From Verrucomicrobiia bacterium (GTDB taxonomy: Bacteria > Verrucomicrobiota > Verrucomicrobiia > Verrucomicrobiales > Akkermansiaceae): a DNA stretch of 8,422 nt. The notes under the pieces were generated by a model. The model saw nothing but the letters and a program-made list of their open reading frames with translations. It made no database searches and had not been told where the DNA came from. Positions 1 through 5,910 of the stretch are shown piece after piece. The stretch spans positions 1 through 8,422 of the forward strand of contig CANHKJ010000120.1 in NCBI GenBank assembly GCA_947460915.1, given 5' to 3'. Both the position numbers and the translations under genes were made by a program. The stretch's first letter is position 1. Every line of letters starts with the position of its first letter.

Positions 1-1
1 A

Positions 2-43
2 GCAACCGAGGTGTTTCGTAAATATTTGATGAAGACACAATGA
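2..43 (+). CDS. Possible 3' end of an upstream gene (13 codons)
   Basis: One plus-strand frame is open from the window edge and reads ATEVFRKYLMKTQ before a TGA at 41-43. It could be the C-terminus of a gene that converges on the M29 aminopeptidase, whose stop lies only 6 bp further on. The other two plus frames close within 9 codons. Thirteen codons are too few to identify a protein or to exclude a chance open frame. No terminator hairpin is visible between the two stops. Confidence 0.25.
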   Translation, partial: ATEVFRKYLMKTQ

Positions 44-49
44 CAATTC

Positions 50-1288
50 TTACGCCGTCAAGGCATCCATGATGTAGCGACTGGGGCGGAAGTTTTCGAT
101 GATGATTTCTTCCTGATCACCTCGTTTCATCCGCACTTGGCTGATGTTGAAATTCGGTGTCTTGTGTGGAGCAAACAAGATGTCATCGTGCGTCGAGTTC
201 TCATGTTTTTTGAACATGGATGGCACGATGTCGCCACCGAGATGATCATCGCGTCCAGTGGCCAAGTGACAGGTTCCTAACACTTTTTCATCCTGAATGT
301 CGGCACCGGAGACAGGTAGCACTTGCGTGCCAAATCCAAGCTCGCCAAGAGTTCCCGTCATCGGGTCGTCGAGCAAGCGCGCATTGTGAGCATCAATCGT
401 CGCTTGATTTCCGGCAATCAATGTCGAGCGGACGATGTTGCGATCCACCACGTCTAACACTCCGAGTGTGCCATCTTCATATTTCATCGGAAATTGACCA
501 CGAGCGTCGGCAGGAACGAAATAGACCTCACCGGCTGGCAAGTTGGCGATGTCTGGAGCCAGACCATTGCACAAACCATGCGATTTCTGGGCGTCTTGCG
601 CTTCGAGGCCGAGCCAAGCAGTAAGCACTCGGCCATCTTCGAGAGCGAAGTCGATTTCGATCGAATCCGCATTGGTCATCGCAAGACGAATCTTTTCCGC
701 ATCGCGCGAGACCTCATGATAATTCACGGCGAGACCTGATGAGAGGATGATGTCATTGAGCCCGTGAAGAGTGGCACCACGGAAGCCATGTTCTTTCGCT
801 TTCGCTGTCAACGGCGCGGTAGCCGAGTAAGTGGAAATGCACAGGATAATGTCGTATTTCGGATAAAGATCGCGCTCAAAAGAAAGCTGATTTCCTTGTG
901 CATCATAGAGCTCATCAGGCAAATCAAGATTGGATCCATACGTCATGCGATAGGCAAACATTTCACCACCGTGCATGCCGAGCTTGGCCATCACGCCATT
1001 TTGCAAGCCTTGGTAAAAATGCTGGTGCGCGCGCTTCTGAATCGGAAATCCCTCCTCATTGAGGAAGCGATAATCTTTCATCATCGCCGCTGGCTCATCA
1101 AAATCTAGCAGAACGCAGACCTTGCAGCCTTCCGTGGGCGTAAACACCGTGTGCAGCAAGGTGCTGAGATCGAAGCTTGGGAAGTTTCTTTTTTCCGGAT
1201 GAAGAAGAATTTCCTCACGCAGGTAGTCTGGCAGGTCGTGACAAATCATGGACATGGGGAAGAATACCCACGGATGAGATCGGCGCAA
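50..1288 (-). CDS. M29-family metallo-aminopeptidase (aminopeptidase T/AmpS-like)
   Basis: Predicted to remove N-terminal residues from peptides using a two-metal centre, probably in the cytoplasm since no signal peptide is visible. Numbering is for the 412-residue frame. The five metal ligands known for M29 enzymes can be placed in order and at family spacing: Glu254 in NLPAGE, Glu316 in LGELGFG, His341 in GTCHLATG, and His367 and Asp369 in STHDD. The N-terminal half (about 15-190) matches the expected nucleotide-fold-like domain of the family only in general layout. The length, 399-412 residues, is normal for M29. The start is uncertain. The longest frame begins with TTG at 1288, but ATG codons at residue 12 (1255) and residue 14 (1249) are more likely; none has a clear Shine-Dalgarno sequence. 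It lies 18 bp after the Lon-like secreted protein on the same strand, so co-transcription is likely. Substrate preference cannot be read from the sequence. Confidence 0.85.
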   Translation of the reverse strand: MRRSHPWVFFPMSMICHDLPDYLREEILLHPEKRNFPSFDLSTLLHTVFTPTEGCKVCVLLDFDEPAAMMKDYRFLNEEGFPIQKRAHQHFYQGLQNGVMAKLGMHGGEMFAYRMTYGSNLDLPDELYDAQGNQLSFERDLYPKYDIILCISTYSATAPLTAKAKEHGFRGATLHGLNDIILSSGLAVNYHEVSRDAEKIRLAMTNADSIEIDFALEDGRVLTAWLGLEAQDAQKSHGLCNGLAPDIANLPAGEVYFVPADARGQFPMKYEDGTLGVLDVVDRNIVRSTLIAGNQATIDAHNARLLDDPMTGTLGELGFGTQVLPVSGADIQDEKVLGTCHLATGRDDHLGGDIVPSMFKKHENSTHDDILFAPHKTPNFNISQVRMKRGDQEEIIIENFRPSRYIMDALTA

Positions 1289-1306
1289 GTGACTTATCGA
1301 AAAAAA

Positions 1307-3163
1307 TCAATCTTCGCGGAATGCGCGTTTATTTTTCTTATCCTGACGCTCTAGATGCTCGCCGAGGATTAGGGAAATTTTGCGATCAATCAATGGCAAC
1401 CCGTTTTGAAGATCCTTGCTGGACTCGGTCAAAGACTTATCGTGAAAACCTCGATCATCGAACAAGAAATCCTTACCGCCGACTTTATCCATGGCACGCG
1501 CCAAGGTGCGTGCACGGTTGGCAAGATCAAGAGCCTCCCCGTAGAGCTCTCGATTGGATGAGGCAACGATGCGCTCCAAAGGATCAAGCGCAGCGCGGCT
1601 GCTCTCATGGGCAGCTTGCACTTCAGCAGCAGTGACTTTCTCATTATTTCCGTTAGATGAGGCTCGCGCATTGATCTCATTAAGCGGTTGCAATGCTTTG
1701 CGGATCTCGTGAGCCAACATTTTTTCCGTCAACTGGACAGGACGTTTTCCACGTGCCTGCATGAGCAAGAGTTGGGCAGACACGTAATTGGGCGTAGCAG
1801 CCACGATCGCCTCCAAGCGTTTGGATACATGAGGATTGGCAACAAATGGCCCGAGCGTCGAGGAAGCCTTCGAGCGAATGTCCGCAAAGCTTGCCAAGGA
1901 GGCAGTTACGGCAGCTTCAGGAGTTTTTTTCGTCAAGGCGATCAATTCTTCGGCTGTGTCTGCGAGGAATATGTCGTGCTTCATCAAGAACTGCAAGTCA
2001 TCGAGCGAAAGCAGGGCAGGCAATACATCTTCGATGGCCTTCGGCAAAATGATGCGCGATGGCGGTGCCGTCGAGAGCATGCGGATCATTTCCCATGAGT
2101 TGCGCGGCAGGGCGAGCTTGCCGTCATCCTTGACGATGCCGATCACTACACCAGTCGTCTCAGCGCCACTCATCGCAGAAGCAGCCAGCACCATGGCCGC
2201 AGCTGATAAATTTTCTCCGTTGCGGCTGATCGAATAATACTCGTTTTTTGAAAAACCCATGCTTACGACCCCGCCCTCGGGCAGGCCGTGATAAATCTCA
2301 TTCAATAGAGGAACCGTTGCATTGTTAATCGCCAATAGAATATCTCGGATCTTGCTTTCGTCAGTGCCTTCTACATGATAGCGAAAAGTTTGATGACTCT
2401 TATCAACATAAGACTTCATTGAGACCGATGCCAGCTTCAGGCTATAGACCTCGGTTTTTTCATTGTATAGCCAGAGCGGGGTGGTGATTGCACCCGATTT
2501 CACGGCGAATTCAATCTCCTTCTCCTCAGCTTCATCTTCTTCCTGATCCTCTTGCTCTTTGGAATCGTCTGTCATTTCAGGCAACTCTTCCTCTTCATTG
2601 TTCGCCGCGAGATCGTTCGGCTTAGACTTAGCAAAATCATCTAACGGAGCGACCCAGCCATTCCATTTGCCCAAATCATTTTTGTGAGCCGCAGCAGCGG
2701 GGTGCGAGGCATCCACACGAGCCAATACATCCCCTAAGCACTGCGCTAGCACTTGCCCATCCTTGCCTGCCTCATCACTAGCCAACCAAGCTTGCGTGCG
2801 CCAAGCGCGAGCCTTGGCATTCGTCAACTCAGCATCACCCGCAACTGATGGAACTTCTTCGTTGATCAATTGCTCCAATAACTCCGATGCTTGGCGATTC
2901 ACTGGATCCAGTGCCGAGGCCACAGCCAAAAACTGTGCTGCCACTCGTTGATCTTCCGGACGATCCGGCTTGAGCGTGGTGCACAGCGTGGTCAACTGCC
3001 GGGAAAGCTGCCCCATGGTTTCTACATCGATCGGCAATTGATCGCGCCGGAATGGCACACGATCCGTCGGAGCGATGAAGTCGGCGTGACTCCACGAACT
3101 TTGCAGGGCGATAGCCATCACGAGGCCAGCCATCACGCGAGGGAGTTGAAAAATTGTCTTCAT
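1307..3163 (-). CDS. Secreted protein with a degenerate Lon-protease-like (S16-fold) domain
   Basis: This 618-residue protein starts with a clear Sec signal (basic MKTIFQLPR, hydrophobic stretch 10-22, likely cleavage after SHA at 27), so it should act in the periplasm or outside the cell. Residues 28-185 are mainly helical with no recognised family. Residues 189-218 form a strongly acidic Glu/Asp-rich linker. Residues about 220-410 resemble the Lon proteolytic domain: a strand-rich part, then NGENLSAAAMVLAASAMSG at the place of Lon GPSAG, then a VIGIVKDDGKLALP segment like the Lon T-GEI-L-G-VLPIGG strand turn, then IILPKAIEDVL and a DIFLADTAEEL end like the Lon C-terminus. Ser320 matches the Lon nucleophile, but the dyad Lys position appears to be Trp357. 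Residues 411-618 are helical, with a charged, basic tail. The ATG at 3163 is chosen because a good AAGGA stands 8 nt upstream and a signal peptide follows; an upstream extension to 3412 would run antisense through the thioesterase gene. The Lon relation is from pattern reading only; activity is doubtful. Confidence 0.75.
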   Translation of the reverse strand: MKTIFQLPRVMAGLVMAIALQSSWSHADFIAPTDRVPFRRDQLPIDVETMGQLSRQLTTLCTTLKPDRPEDQRVAAQFLAVASALDPVNRQASELLEQLINEEVPSVAGDAELTNAKARAWRTQAWLASDEAGKDGQVLAQCLGDVLARVDASHPAAAAHKNDLGKWNGWVAPLDDFAKSKPNDLAANNEEEELPEMTDDSKEQEDQEEDEAEEKEIEFAVKSGAITTPLWLYNEKTEVYSLKLASVSMKSYVDKSHQTFRYHVEGTDESKIRDILLAINNATVPLLNEIYHGLPEGGVVSMGFSKNEYYSISRNGENLSAAAMVLAASAMSGAETTGVVIGIVKDDGKLALPRNSWEMIRMLSTAPPSRIILPKAIEDVLPALLSLDDLQFLMKHDIFLADTAEELIALTKKTPEAAVTASLASFADIRSKASSTLGPFVANPHVSKRLEAIVAATPNYVSAQLLLMQARGKRPVQLTEKMLAHEIRKALQPLNEINARASSNGNNEKVTAAEVQAAHESSRAALDPLERIVASSNRELYGEALDLANRARTLARAMDKVGGKDFLFDDRGFHDKSLTESSKDLQNGLPLIDRKISLILGEHLERQDKKNKRAFRED

Positions 3164-3171
3164 TCTTTTAA

Positions 3172-3176
3172 TCCTT
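3172..3176 (-). promoter_or_regulatory. Shine-Dalgarno site of the Lon-like secreted protein
   Basis: On the minus strand the bases AAGGA stand 8 nt before the ATG at 3163. It is the only clear ribosome binding site among the genes in this window, and it fixes the start at the signal peptide rather than at the longer upstream frame. Confidence 0.7.
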
Positions 3177-3192
3177 TCCACAAGGGTTACGG

Positions 3193-3236
3193 AATTCGTA
3201 AAGTCAATATTGCAAAAAATTCGTGATTTTGTCAAT
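3193..3236. repeat. Imperfect direct repeat in the divergent promoter region
   Basis: AATTCGT followed by GTCAAT occurs twice on the plus strand: 3193-3199 with 3203-3208, and 3218-3224 with 3231-3236. The internal spacers are 3 and 6 bp, and the copies start 25 bp apart. Read on the minus strand, each copy is ATTGAC...ACGAATT, so the right-hand copy contains the candidate -35. Such a layout fits a binding site for a regulator acting on one or both divergent genes, but a chance pair in AT-rich DNA is possible. Confidence 0.4.
3207..3235 (-). promoter_or_regulatory. Candidate sigma-70-type promoter for the leftward Lon-like/aminopeptidase pair
   Basis: A perfect TTGACA on the minus strand (3230-3235) is followed after 17 bp by CAATAT (3207-3212), a poor -10 match (3 of 6). 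The site is 44 bp from the start codon and lies in the only intergenic space before this gene pair. The region is AT-rich and holds a duplicated motif that could be an operator. The -35 is convincing by eye; the -10 is not. Confidence 0.35.
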
Positions 3237-3247
3237 TTCTGTGTCCC

Positions 3248-3664
3248 ATGAACGAGACAATTCAAATGATCACCCGCGAAGAAGTGATGTTTTTCGATAC
3301 CGACTGCGGAGGCGTCGTTCACAATCTCGCCTACCTGCGGATGATTGAAACCTGCCGCACGCGCCTCGCCGCACTCATGGGCATGGATCTTCGCACCATG
3401 GCAGAAACGCAACTATTCCCTGTGGTCACTCGCACGGAGGTCGACTATCGCACCCCCGCTCGTCTCGGCGATTGGATTCGCATCGAGGGCAAGCTAGCGG
3501 AAATCGAAGGCGCACGTTTCTGGTGCACCTTTGAGATGATCCGAGAATCAGATGAAAAAGTTCTCATCACCGCCCGCCAAGCTCTCGCCTTAGTGCAAAT
3601 GCCCGCCGGAAAACCCAAGCGCCTCCCTGCAGAATGGCGCACTCGATGGGGGCAAAATTCTTAA
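3248..3664 (+). CDS. Acyl-CoA thioesterase, YbgC/FadM-type hotdog fold
   Basis: Predicted to hydrolyse an acyl-CoA or related thioester in the cytoplasm. The 138 residues match the family's usual length (E. coli YbgC has 134). The N-terminal motif FFDTDCGGVVHN (15-26) is the family's DTD-x-GGVV-x motif, and Asp19 matches the catalytic Asp18 of E. coli YbgC. The segment VVTRTEVDYRTPARLGDWI (59-77) is the typical second strand with PARLGD. An oddity is His25-Asn26 where YbgC has Tyr-His, so substrate choice may differ. The ATG at 3248 has no Shine-Dalgarno sequence; an in-frame ATG at 3266 is the alternative, and both keep the whole domain. The gene diverges from the Lon-like protein, and its stop is 11 bp before the phosphatase lipoprotein, suggesting one transcript. 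Nothing nearby shows which pathway it serves; YbgC in other bacteria is linked to the tol-pal cluster, which is not seen here. Confidence 0.85.
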   Translation: MNETIQMITREEVMFFDTDCGGVVHNLAYLRMIETCRTRLAALMGMDLRTMAETQLFPVVTRTEVDYRTPARLGDWIRIEGKLAEIEGARFWCTFEMIRESDEKVLITARQALALVQMPAGKPKRLPAEWRTRWGQNS

Positions 3665-3675
3665 CTTTGCAGGCC

Positions 3676-4257
3676 ATGAAAAAGTTACTTCTAGCAACGC
3701 TTACGGTTCTGGGCATTACTTCTTGCAATTTCGTTCCGCTGCCTTCTGAGCCCGATGAAATTACGCAAGTCGACGAAAAAGTCTGGCGTTCATCTCAACC
3801 TGATCGCACGGATTTCACCCAACTGTCTCAGCAAGGAATTCGCCACATCGTCAGCCTCAGGCGTTTTCATCGCAATGAAGCGATCAACTCAGCGTCAAGT
3901 CCCAATAATCGCCCTTTGACCCTACACCATGTGCCGATGCGTGCAGGAAACATCGATGAACAAGATCTGCTGAGCGCGCTGCAATGCATCGAACGATGTG
4001 ATGGTCCCACGCTCGTCCATTGTTGGCACGGCGCTGATCGCACCGGTGCAGTGATCGCGGCCTATCGCATGGTGCATCACAACTGGGCAGCAGAAAAAGC
4101 CATTGCCGAGTTACATGATCCTCGTTTTGGCCACCACGCAAACGTTTATCCCAATATCGCAAAATTGCTGCGAGAACTTGATGTCTCCTCCTTGCGCCGA
4201 CAACTCGCCACCGCAAAAATCACCTCCGCTACGCAAACAGAAACTGCTCGTCATTGA
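3676..4257 (+). CDS. Lipoprotein with a dual-specificity/tyrosine phosphatase domain
   Basis: The 193-residue protein begins MKKLLLATLTVLGITSC, a lipoprotein signal whose Cys17 would be lipidated, so the catalytic domain should be anchored outside the cytoplasm. Residues about 28-170 form a small cysteine-phosphatase domain: a VDEKVWRSSQPD entry segment (32-43), a GIRHIVSLR strand (54-62) typical of bacterial dual-specificity phosphatases, and the signature HCWHGADRTG (115-124) with nucleophile Cys116 and phosphate-binding Arg122 (CX5R). Asp94 in AGNIDEQDL is a candidate general acid but is not certain. The start at 3676 is preferred to an in-frame ATG at 3634, which lies inside the thioesterase gene and would bury the signal peptide behind 14 residues; a weak GCAGG is close upstream. 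Its 3' end overlaps the opposing HTH-like gene by 29 bp. Substrate (protein phosphotyrosine, phospholipid or other phosphoester) is unknown. Confidence 0.82.
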   Translation: MKKLLLATLTVLGITSCNFVPLPSEPDEITQVDEKVWRSSQPDRTDFTQLSQQGIRHIVSLRRFHRNEAINSASSPNNRPLTLHHVPMRAGNIDEQDLLSALQCIERCDGPTLVHCWHGADRTGAVIAAYRMVHHNWAAEKAIAELHDPRFGHHANVYPNIAKLLRELDVSSLRRQLATAKITSATQTETARH

Positions 4258-4522
4258 CTGAGCGAGCACTTGAGCGATCCTGTTTCGGTCGGCTCAAGAT
4301 GGCATCGATCGTCATCAGATCTTCCATGCTTGGCTCCCATTCACCCATCCGGAGACGTTGCAAATCACTGCGCCAATCACGCACCGCCATAGCACTCGCC
4401 CCAAGGTCAGGACCCGAGAGCAAATGCGCCACTTCTTCCAATCGACCACTCACAGCAAGCTCCTTACGCGCACGCTTAAGCCAGACGCTAACAAATTTCC
4501 GCTCTTTTACCTGTGATTGCAT
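4229..4522 (-). CDS. Small protein with a Cro/C1-like helix-turn-helix pattern
   Basis: This 97-residue protein is rich in charged residues and has no signal or membrane segment. Residues about 28-76 read like an Xre-type DNA-binding domain: helix LEEVAHLL (28-35), then a helix VRDWRSDLQRLRMG (47-60), then WEPSMEDLMTIDAIL (62-76), which has the usual G-x(3)-PS-x(3)-L-x(2)-I-x(3)-L spacing. An insert between the first two helices makes it a divergent member at best. The minus frame is preferred over the opposite-strand frame at 4254-4535 because it has this pattern and a perfect TTGACA upstream. The ATG at 4522 has AGGG only 3 nt upstream. It converges on the phosphatase gene with a 29-bp tail-to-tail overlap, so the two transcripts could interfere. 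A regulatory role is inference; it could also be an uncharacterised non-DNA-binding protein. Confidence 0.55.
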   Translation of the reverse strand: MQSQVKERKFVSVWLKRARKELAVSGRLEEVAHLLSGPDLGASAMAVRDWRSDLQRLRMGEWEPSMEDLMTIDAILSRPKQDRSSARSVNDEQFLFA

Positions 4523-4528
4523 AAACCC

Positions 4529-4556
4529 TATGTAGTTAATTAATATGAATTGTCAA
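4529..4556 (-). promoter_or_regulatory. Candidate promoter of the small HTH-like gene
   Basis: Minus strand TTGACA (4551-4556, perfect -35) is followed after 16 bp by TACATA (4529-4534, 3 of 6 for -10), with an AT-rich spacer. The -10 ends 6 bp before the start codon, so a transcript from it would be leaderless or nearly so. Confidence 0.4.
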
Positions 4557-4692
4557 GATCAACGCATGAAAAATGACGAGTGCGTGAAAAACAACAGCGT
4601 GAGTCGAAGTCGATCCATTTTGACAAAAATTCGCCGCAGCACACAGTAAATGTACTGATGCCACGGCAATCACATCATTTCTAGATGCTTGC
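4557..4692. other. Short intergenic space between two minus-strand genes
   Basis: These 136 bp lie between the end of the TM2 gene and the promoter of the HTH-like gene. No strong hairpin with a T-run, RNA gene or convincing coding frame is seen. GCRTGA occurs three times (4564, 4582, 4597), the first two as GCRTGAAAAA or nearly so, and GTCGA is repeated in tandem near 4603-4613. These are weak and may be chance. A 65-codon minus frame here overlaps the TM2 gene and has no recognisable features. Confidence 0.3.
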
Positions 4693-5100
4693 TCAGAACC
4701 AAGTTTTTTTGCCTTGAATGTAAATGCGATCAAACTCTTCGTCAGACTTCGTCAAATACATGATGCCTTCGATCAGACCAATAATCCACATAACAAAATA
4801 CGGGAAGCATAACCAGCTACCTACTAAACTTATGACGGCCATAATAATGCCCTCCTTCGTGTAACCAAGGATGAACTTGTGCACCCCAAAAGCCCCCAAA
4901 ACAATGCCTAAAATGCCCGCTAGCAACTTCTTATCCTTGGCTGAACTCGTCGATGCCACTGGTGCTGCCGCTGCAGGAACGGGAGTCGGTGCAGGAGGCG
5001 GAGTTTCTTCCACGGCAGGAGCACTTGGCACGGGTGGTGGCACATCCTCAGAAGTGGCTGCCGAATTGTTTTCTGGTTCTTGCGATTGTTCAGTGGACAT
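4693..5100 (-). CDS. TM2-domain membrane protein with a Pro/Ala-rich N-terminal region
   Basis: The 135-residue protein has a hydrophilic, Pro/Ala-rich disordered region (about 18-52, with repeated PPP and APxP) followed by a TM2 domain. KDKKLLAGILGIVLGAFGVH (55-74) begins the first membrane helix, and HKFILGY (74-80) is the family's conserved loop (usually H-R/K-F-Y-L-G). A second hydrophobic stretch runs over 84-116, and it ends in a polar tail DEEFDRIYIQGKKTWF. TM2 proteins are small inner-membrane proteins of no agreed function, and this one adds a long cytoplasmic or periplasmic leader that could bind a partner. The ATG at 5100 has only a weak GTGAG upstream. It diverges from the SAM-binding protein across 49 bp, where TTGCCG and TAGTAA 17 bp apart (minus strand, 5110-5138) are a weak promoter candidate. 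Confidence 0.8.
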   Translation of the reverse strand: MSTEQSQEPENNSAATSEDVPPPVPSAPAVEETPPPAPTPVPAAAAPVASTSSAKDKKLLAGILGIVLGAFGVHKFILGYTKEGIIMAVISLVGSWLCFPYFVMWIIGLIEGIMYLTKSDEEFDRIYIQGKKTWF

Positions 5101-5149
5101 AGCTCACTCTTACTACTAAAGTTTTCCCGCTGCGGCAACCAGAAAATAC

Positions 5150-5833
5150 ATGAAACCACGAATCATTCTCGCTCATACCACCCTGCCTGATGGCGGCACT
5201 CTCGAACTCCATGAGCACGACGAACGCTTTTACTTGCACAGCCACGGCCAGCAACTCGCTGGCACGGCCATGCGTTTCGCCGAGGATGAACTCGCCAAGC
5301 TCGGCACCCATCCCTTCCGCCCCGCCCGTCAGCCGAAAGTCTGGATCATGGGACTCGGCCTCGGTGGCCTCACCCAATCCGTTTGCGCCGCACTTCCTCA
5401 GAAAAAGGGCAATTTCACCGTCTTCGAGCCCATCCGCGAACTCGTCACCTGGCAAAAAACGTTTTTTAAAGACAACAACGCCCTACTCGATAGCCGCGTC
5501 AACGTCGTTCATGATCTATCGCCTTCCTCGCTCGCCCGCGAAAGTGGCAGCGTCCACGCCATCCTCCTCCAAGCCGATTCTTGCCCGCTCGAAAAAGGAA
5601 AAATCCTCTTTGAAGATCGTCGCTGGCTCGGTGCCGCACGAGATGCCCTCCAAGCTGGCGGCATGCTCGGCATTACTTCGATTCGCAAAATTCCCGGTCT
5701 TTACATGCGTCTGCGGAAAGCGGGATTCGATGTCTCTGAGCACCTCGTCGAGGCTCAGACCAACTCCAAACGCCCTCGCCGCTTCCCTCTTCTCCTTGCC
5801 CGCAAACCCGCCGGTCAACACGAAGAAAGCTAA
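5150..5833 (+). CDS. Spermidine-synthase-like SAM-binding protein, probably not a true aminopropyltransferase
   Basis: The 227-residue protein has the layout of the spermidine synthase family: an N-terminal strand region with FYLHSHGQQLAGTAMRFAEDELAKLG (27-52), equivalent to the family's substrate-binding hairpin, then a Rossmann-type core with motif I KVWIMGLGLGG (63-73), an acidic residue at the end of strand 2 (Glu93 in VFEP), and a strand-4 segment AILLQADSCPLEKGKILF (137-154). In spermidine synthases that last segment carries DS[TS]DP; here it reads ADSCP, so both key Asp positions seem to be Ala142 and Cys145. The protein is also shorter than the usual 280 or so residues. It may be a methyltransferase or a non-catalytic relative. 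The ATG at 5150 has no Shine-Dalgarno sequence. An overlapping plus-strand frame (5190-5852) is a Ser/Pro-rich shadow. It appears to be a single-gene unit ending in the terminator at 5863-5900. Confidence 0.75.
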   Translation: MKPRIILAHTTLPDGGTLELHEHDERFYLHSHGQQLAGTAMRFAEDELAKLGTHPFRPARQPKVWIMGLGLGGLTQSVCAALPQKKGNFTVFEPIRELVTWQKTFFKDNNALLDSRVNVVHDLSPSSLARESGSVHAILLQADSCPLEKGKILFEDRRWLGAARDALQAGGMLGITSIRKIPGLYMRLRKAGFDVSEHLVEAQTNSKRPRRFPLLLARKPAGQHEES

Positions 5834-5837
5834 TCCA

Positions 5838-5853
5838 TTCAAAAATTTTTGAA
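5838..5853. repeat. Perfect 16-bp palindrome TTCAAAAATTTTTGAA
   Basis: An uninterrupted dyad lies 5 bp after the stop of the SAM-binding gene and 58 bp before the adaptor start. It has no loop and little GC, so it is a poor terminator by itself. It could be a protein-binding operator upstream of the adaptor gene, or simply AT-rich intergenic sequence. Confidence 0.5.
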
Positions 5854-5862
5854 CAAACCTCG

Positions 5863-5900
5863 CAGCGGAACTCGTTATACTGGCTCCGCTGTATTTTTTT
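5863..5900 (+). terminator. Probable rho-independent terminator of the SAM-binding gene
   Basis: CAGCGGA (5863-5869) pairs exactly with TCCGCTG (5885-5891) across a 15-nt loop; a G-T pair could extend the stem by one, and TA plus seven T residues follow. The stem is GC-rich at its core, and the T-run sits directly behind it, as expected for intrinsic termination. The loop is long, which lowers confidence. The loop also contains TATACT, a good -10-like hexamer, so the same DNA may serve as promoter for the adaptor gene. Confidence 0.55.
5876..5881 (+). promoter_or_regulatory. Possible -10 element of the adaptor operon
   Basis: TATACT matches the -10 consensus at 5 of 6 positions and lies 29 bp before the adaptor ATG. 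The nearest -35-like hexamer, TTGAAC (5849-5854), is 21 bp away, which is too far for a normal sigma-70 promoter. A transcript from here would start inside the right arm of the terminator stem, leaving a leader of about 20 nt. Confidence 0.3.
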
Positions 5901-5910
5901 GCACTACATC

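Noticed and set aside
220..624. 134-codon plus-strand frame opposite the aminopeptidase
   Set aside because: It is an Arg/His/Cys-rich shadow of an M29 gene with intact metal ligands.
3164..3412. 83-codon upstream extension of the Lon-like gene
   Set aside because: It runs antisense through the start of the thioesterase gene; the internal ATG at 3163 has a good ribosome site and begins a signal peptide.
4536..4733. 65-codon minus-strand frame in the space after the TM2 gene
   Set aside because: It overlaps the end of the TM2 gene, has no recognisable domain and no ribosome site; the mixed composition looks non-coding.
5190..5852. 220-codon plus-strand frame overlapping the SAM-binding gene
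   Set aside because: It is Ser/Pro-rich low-complexity sequence without motifs, while the 5150 frame carries the GLGLGG motif and family layout.
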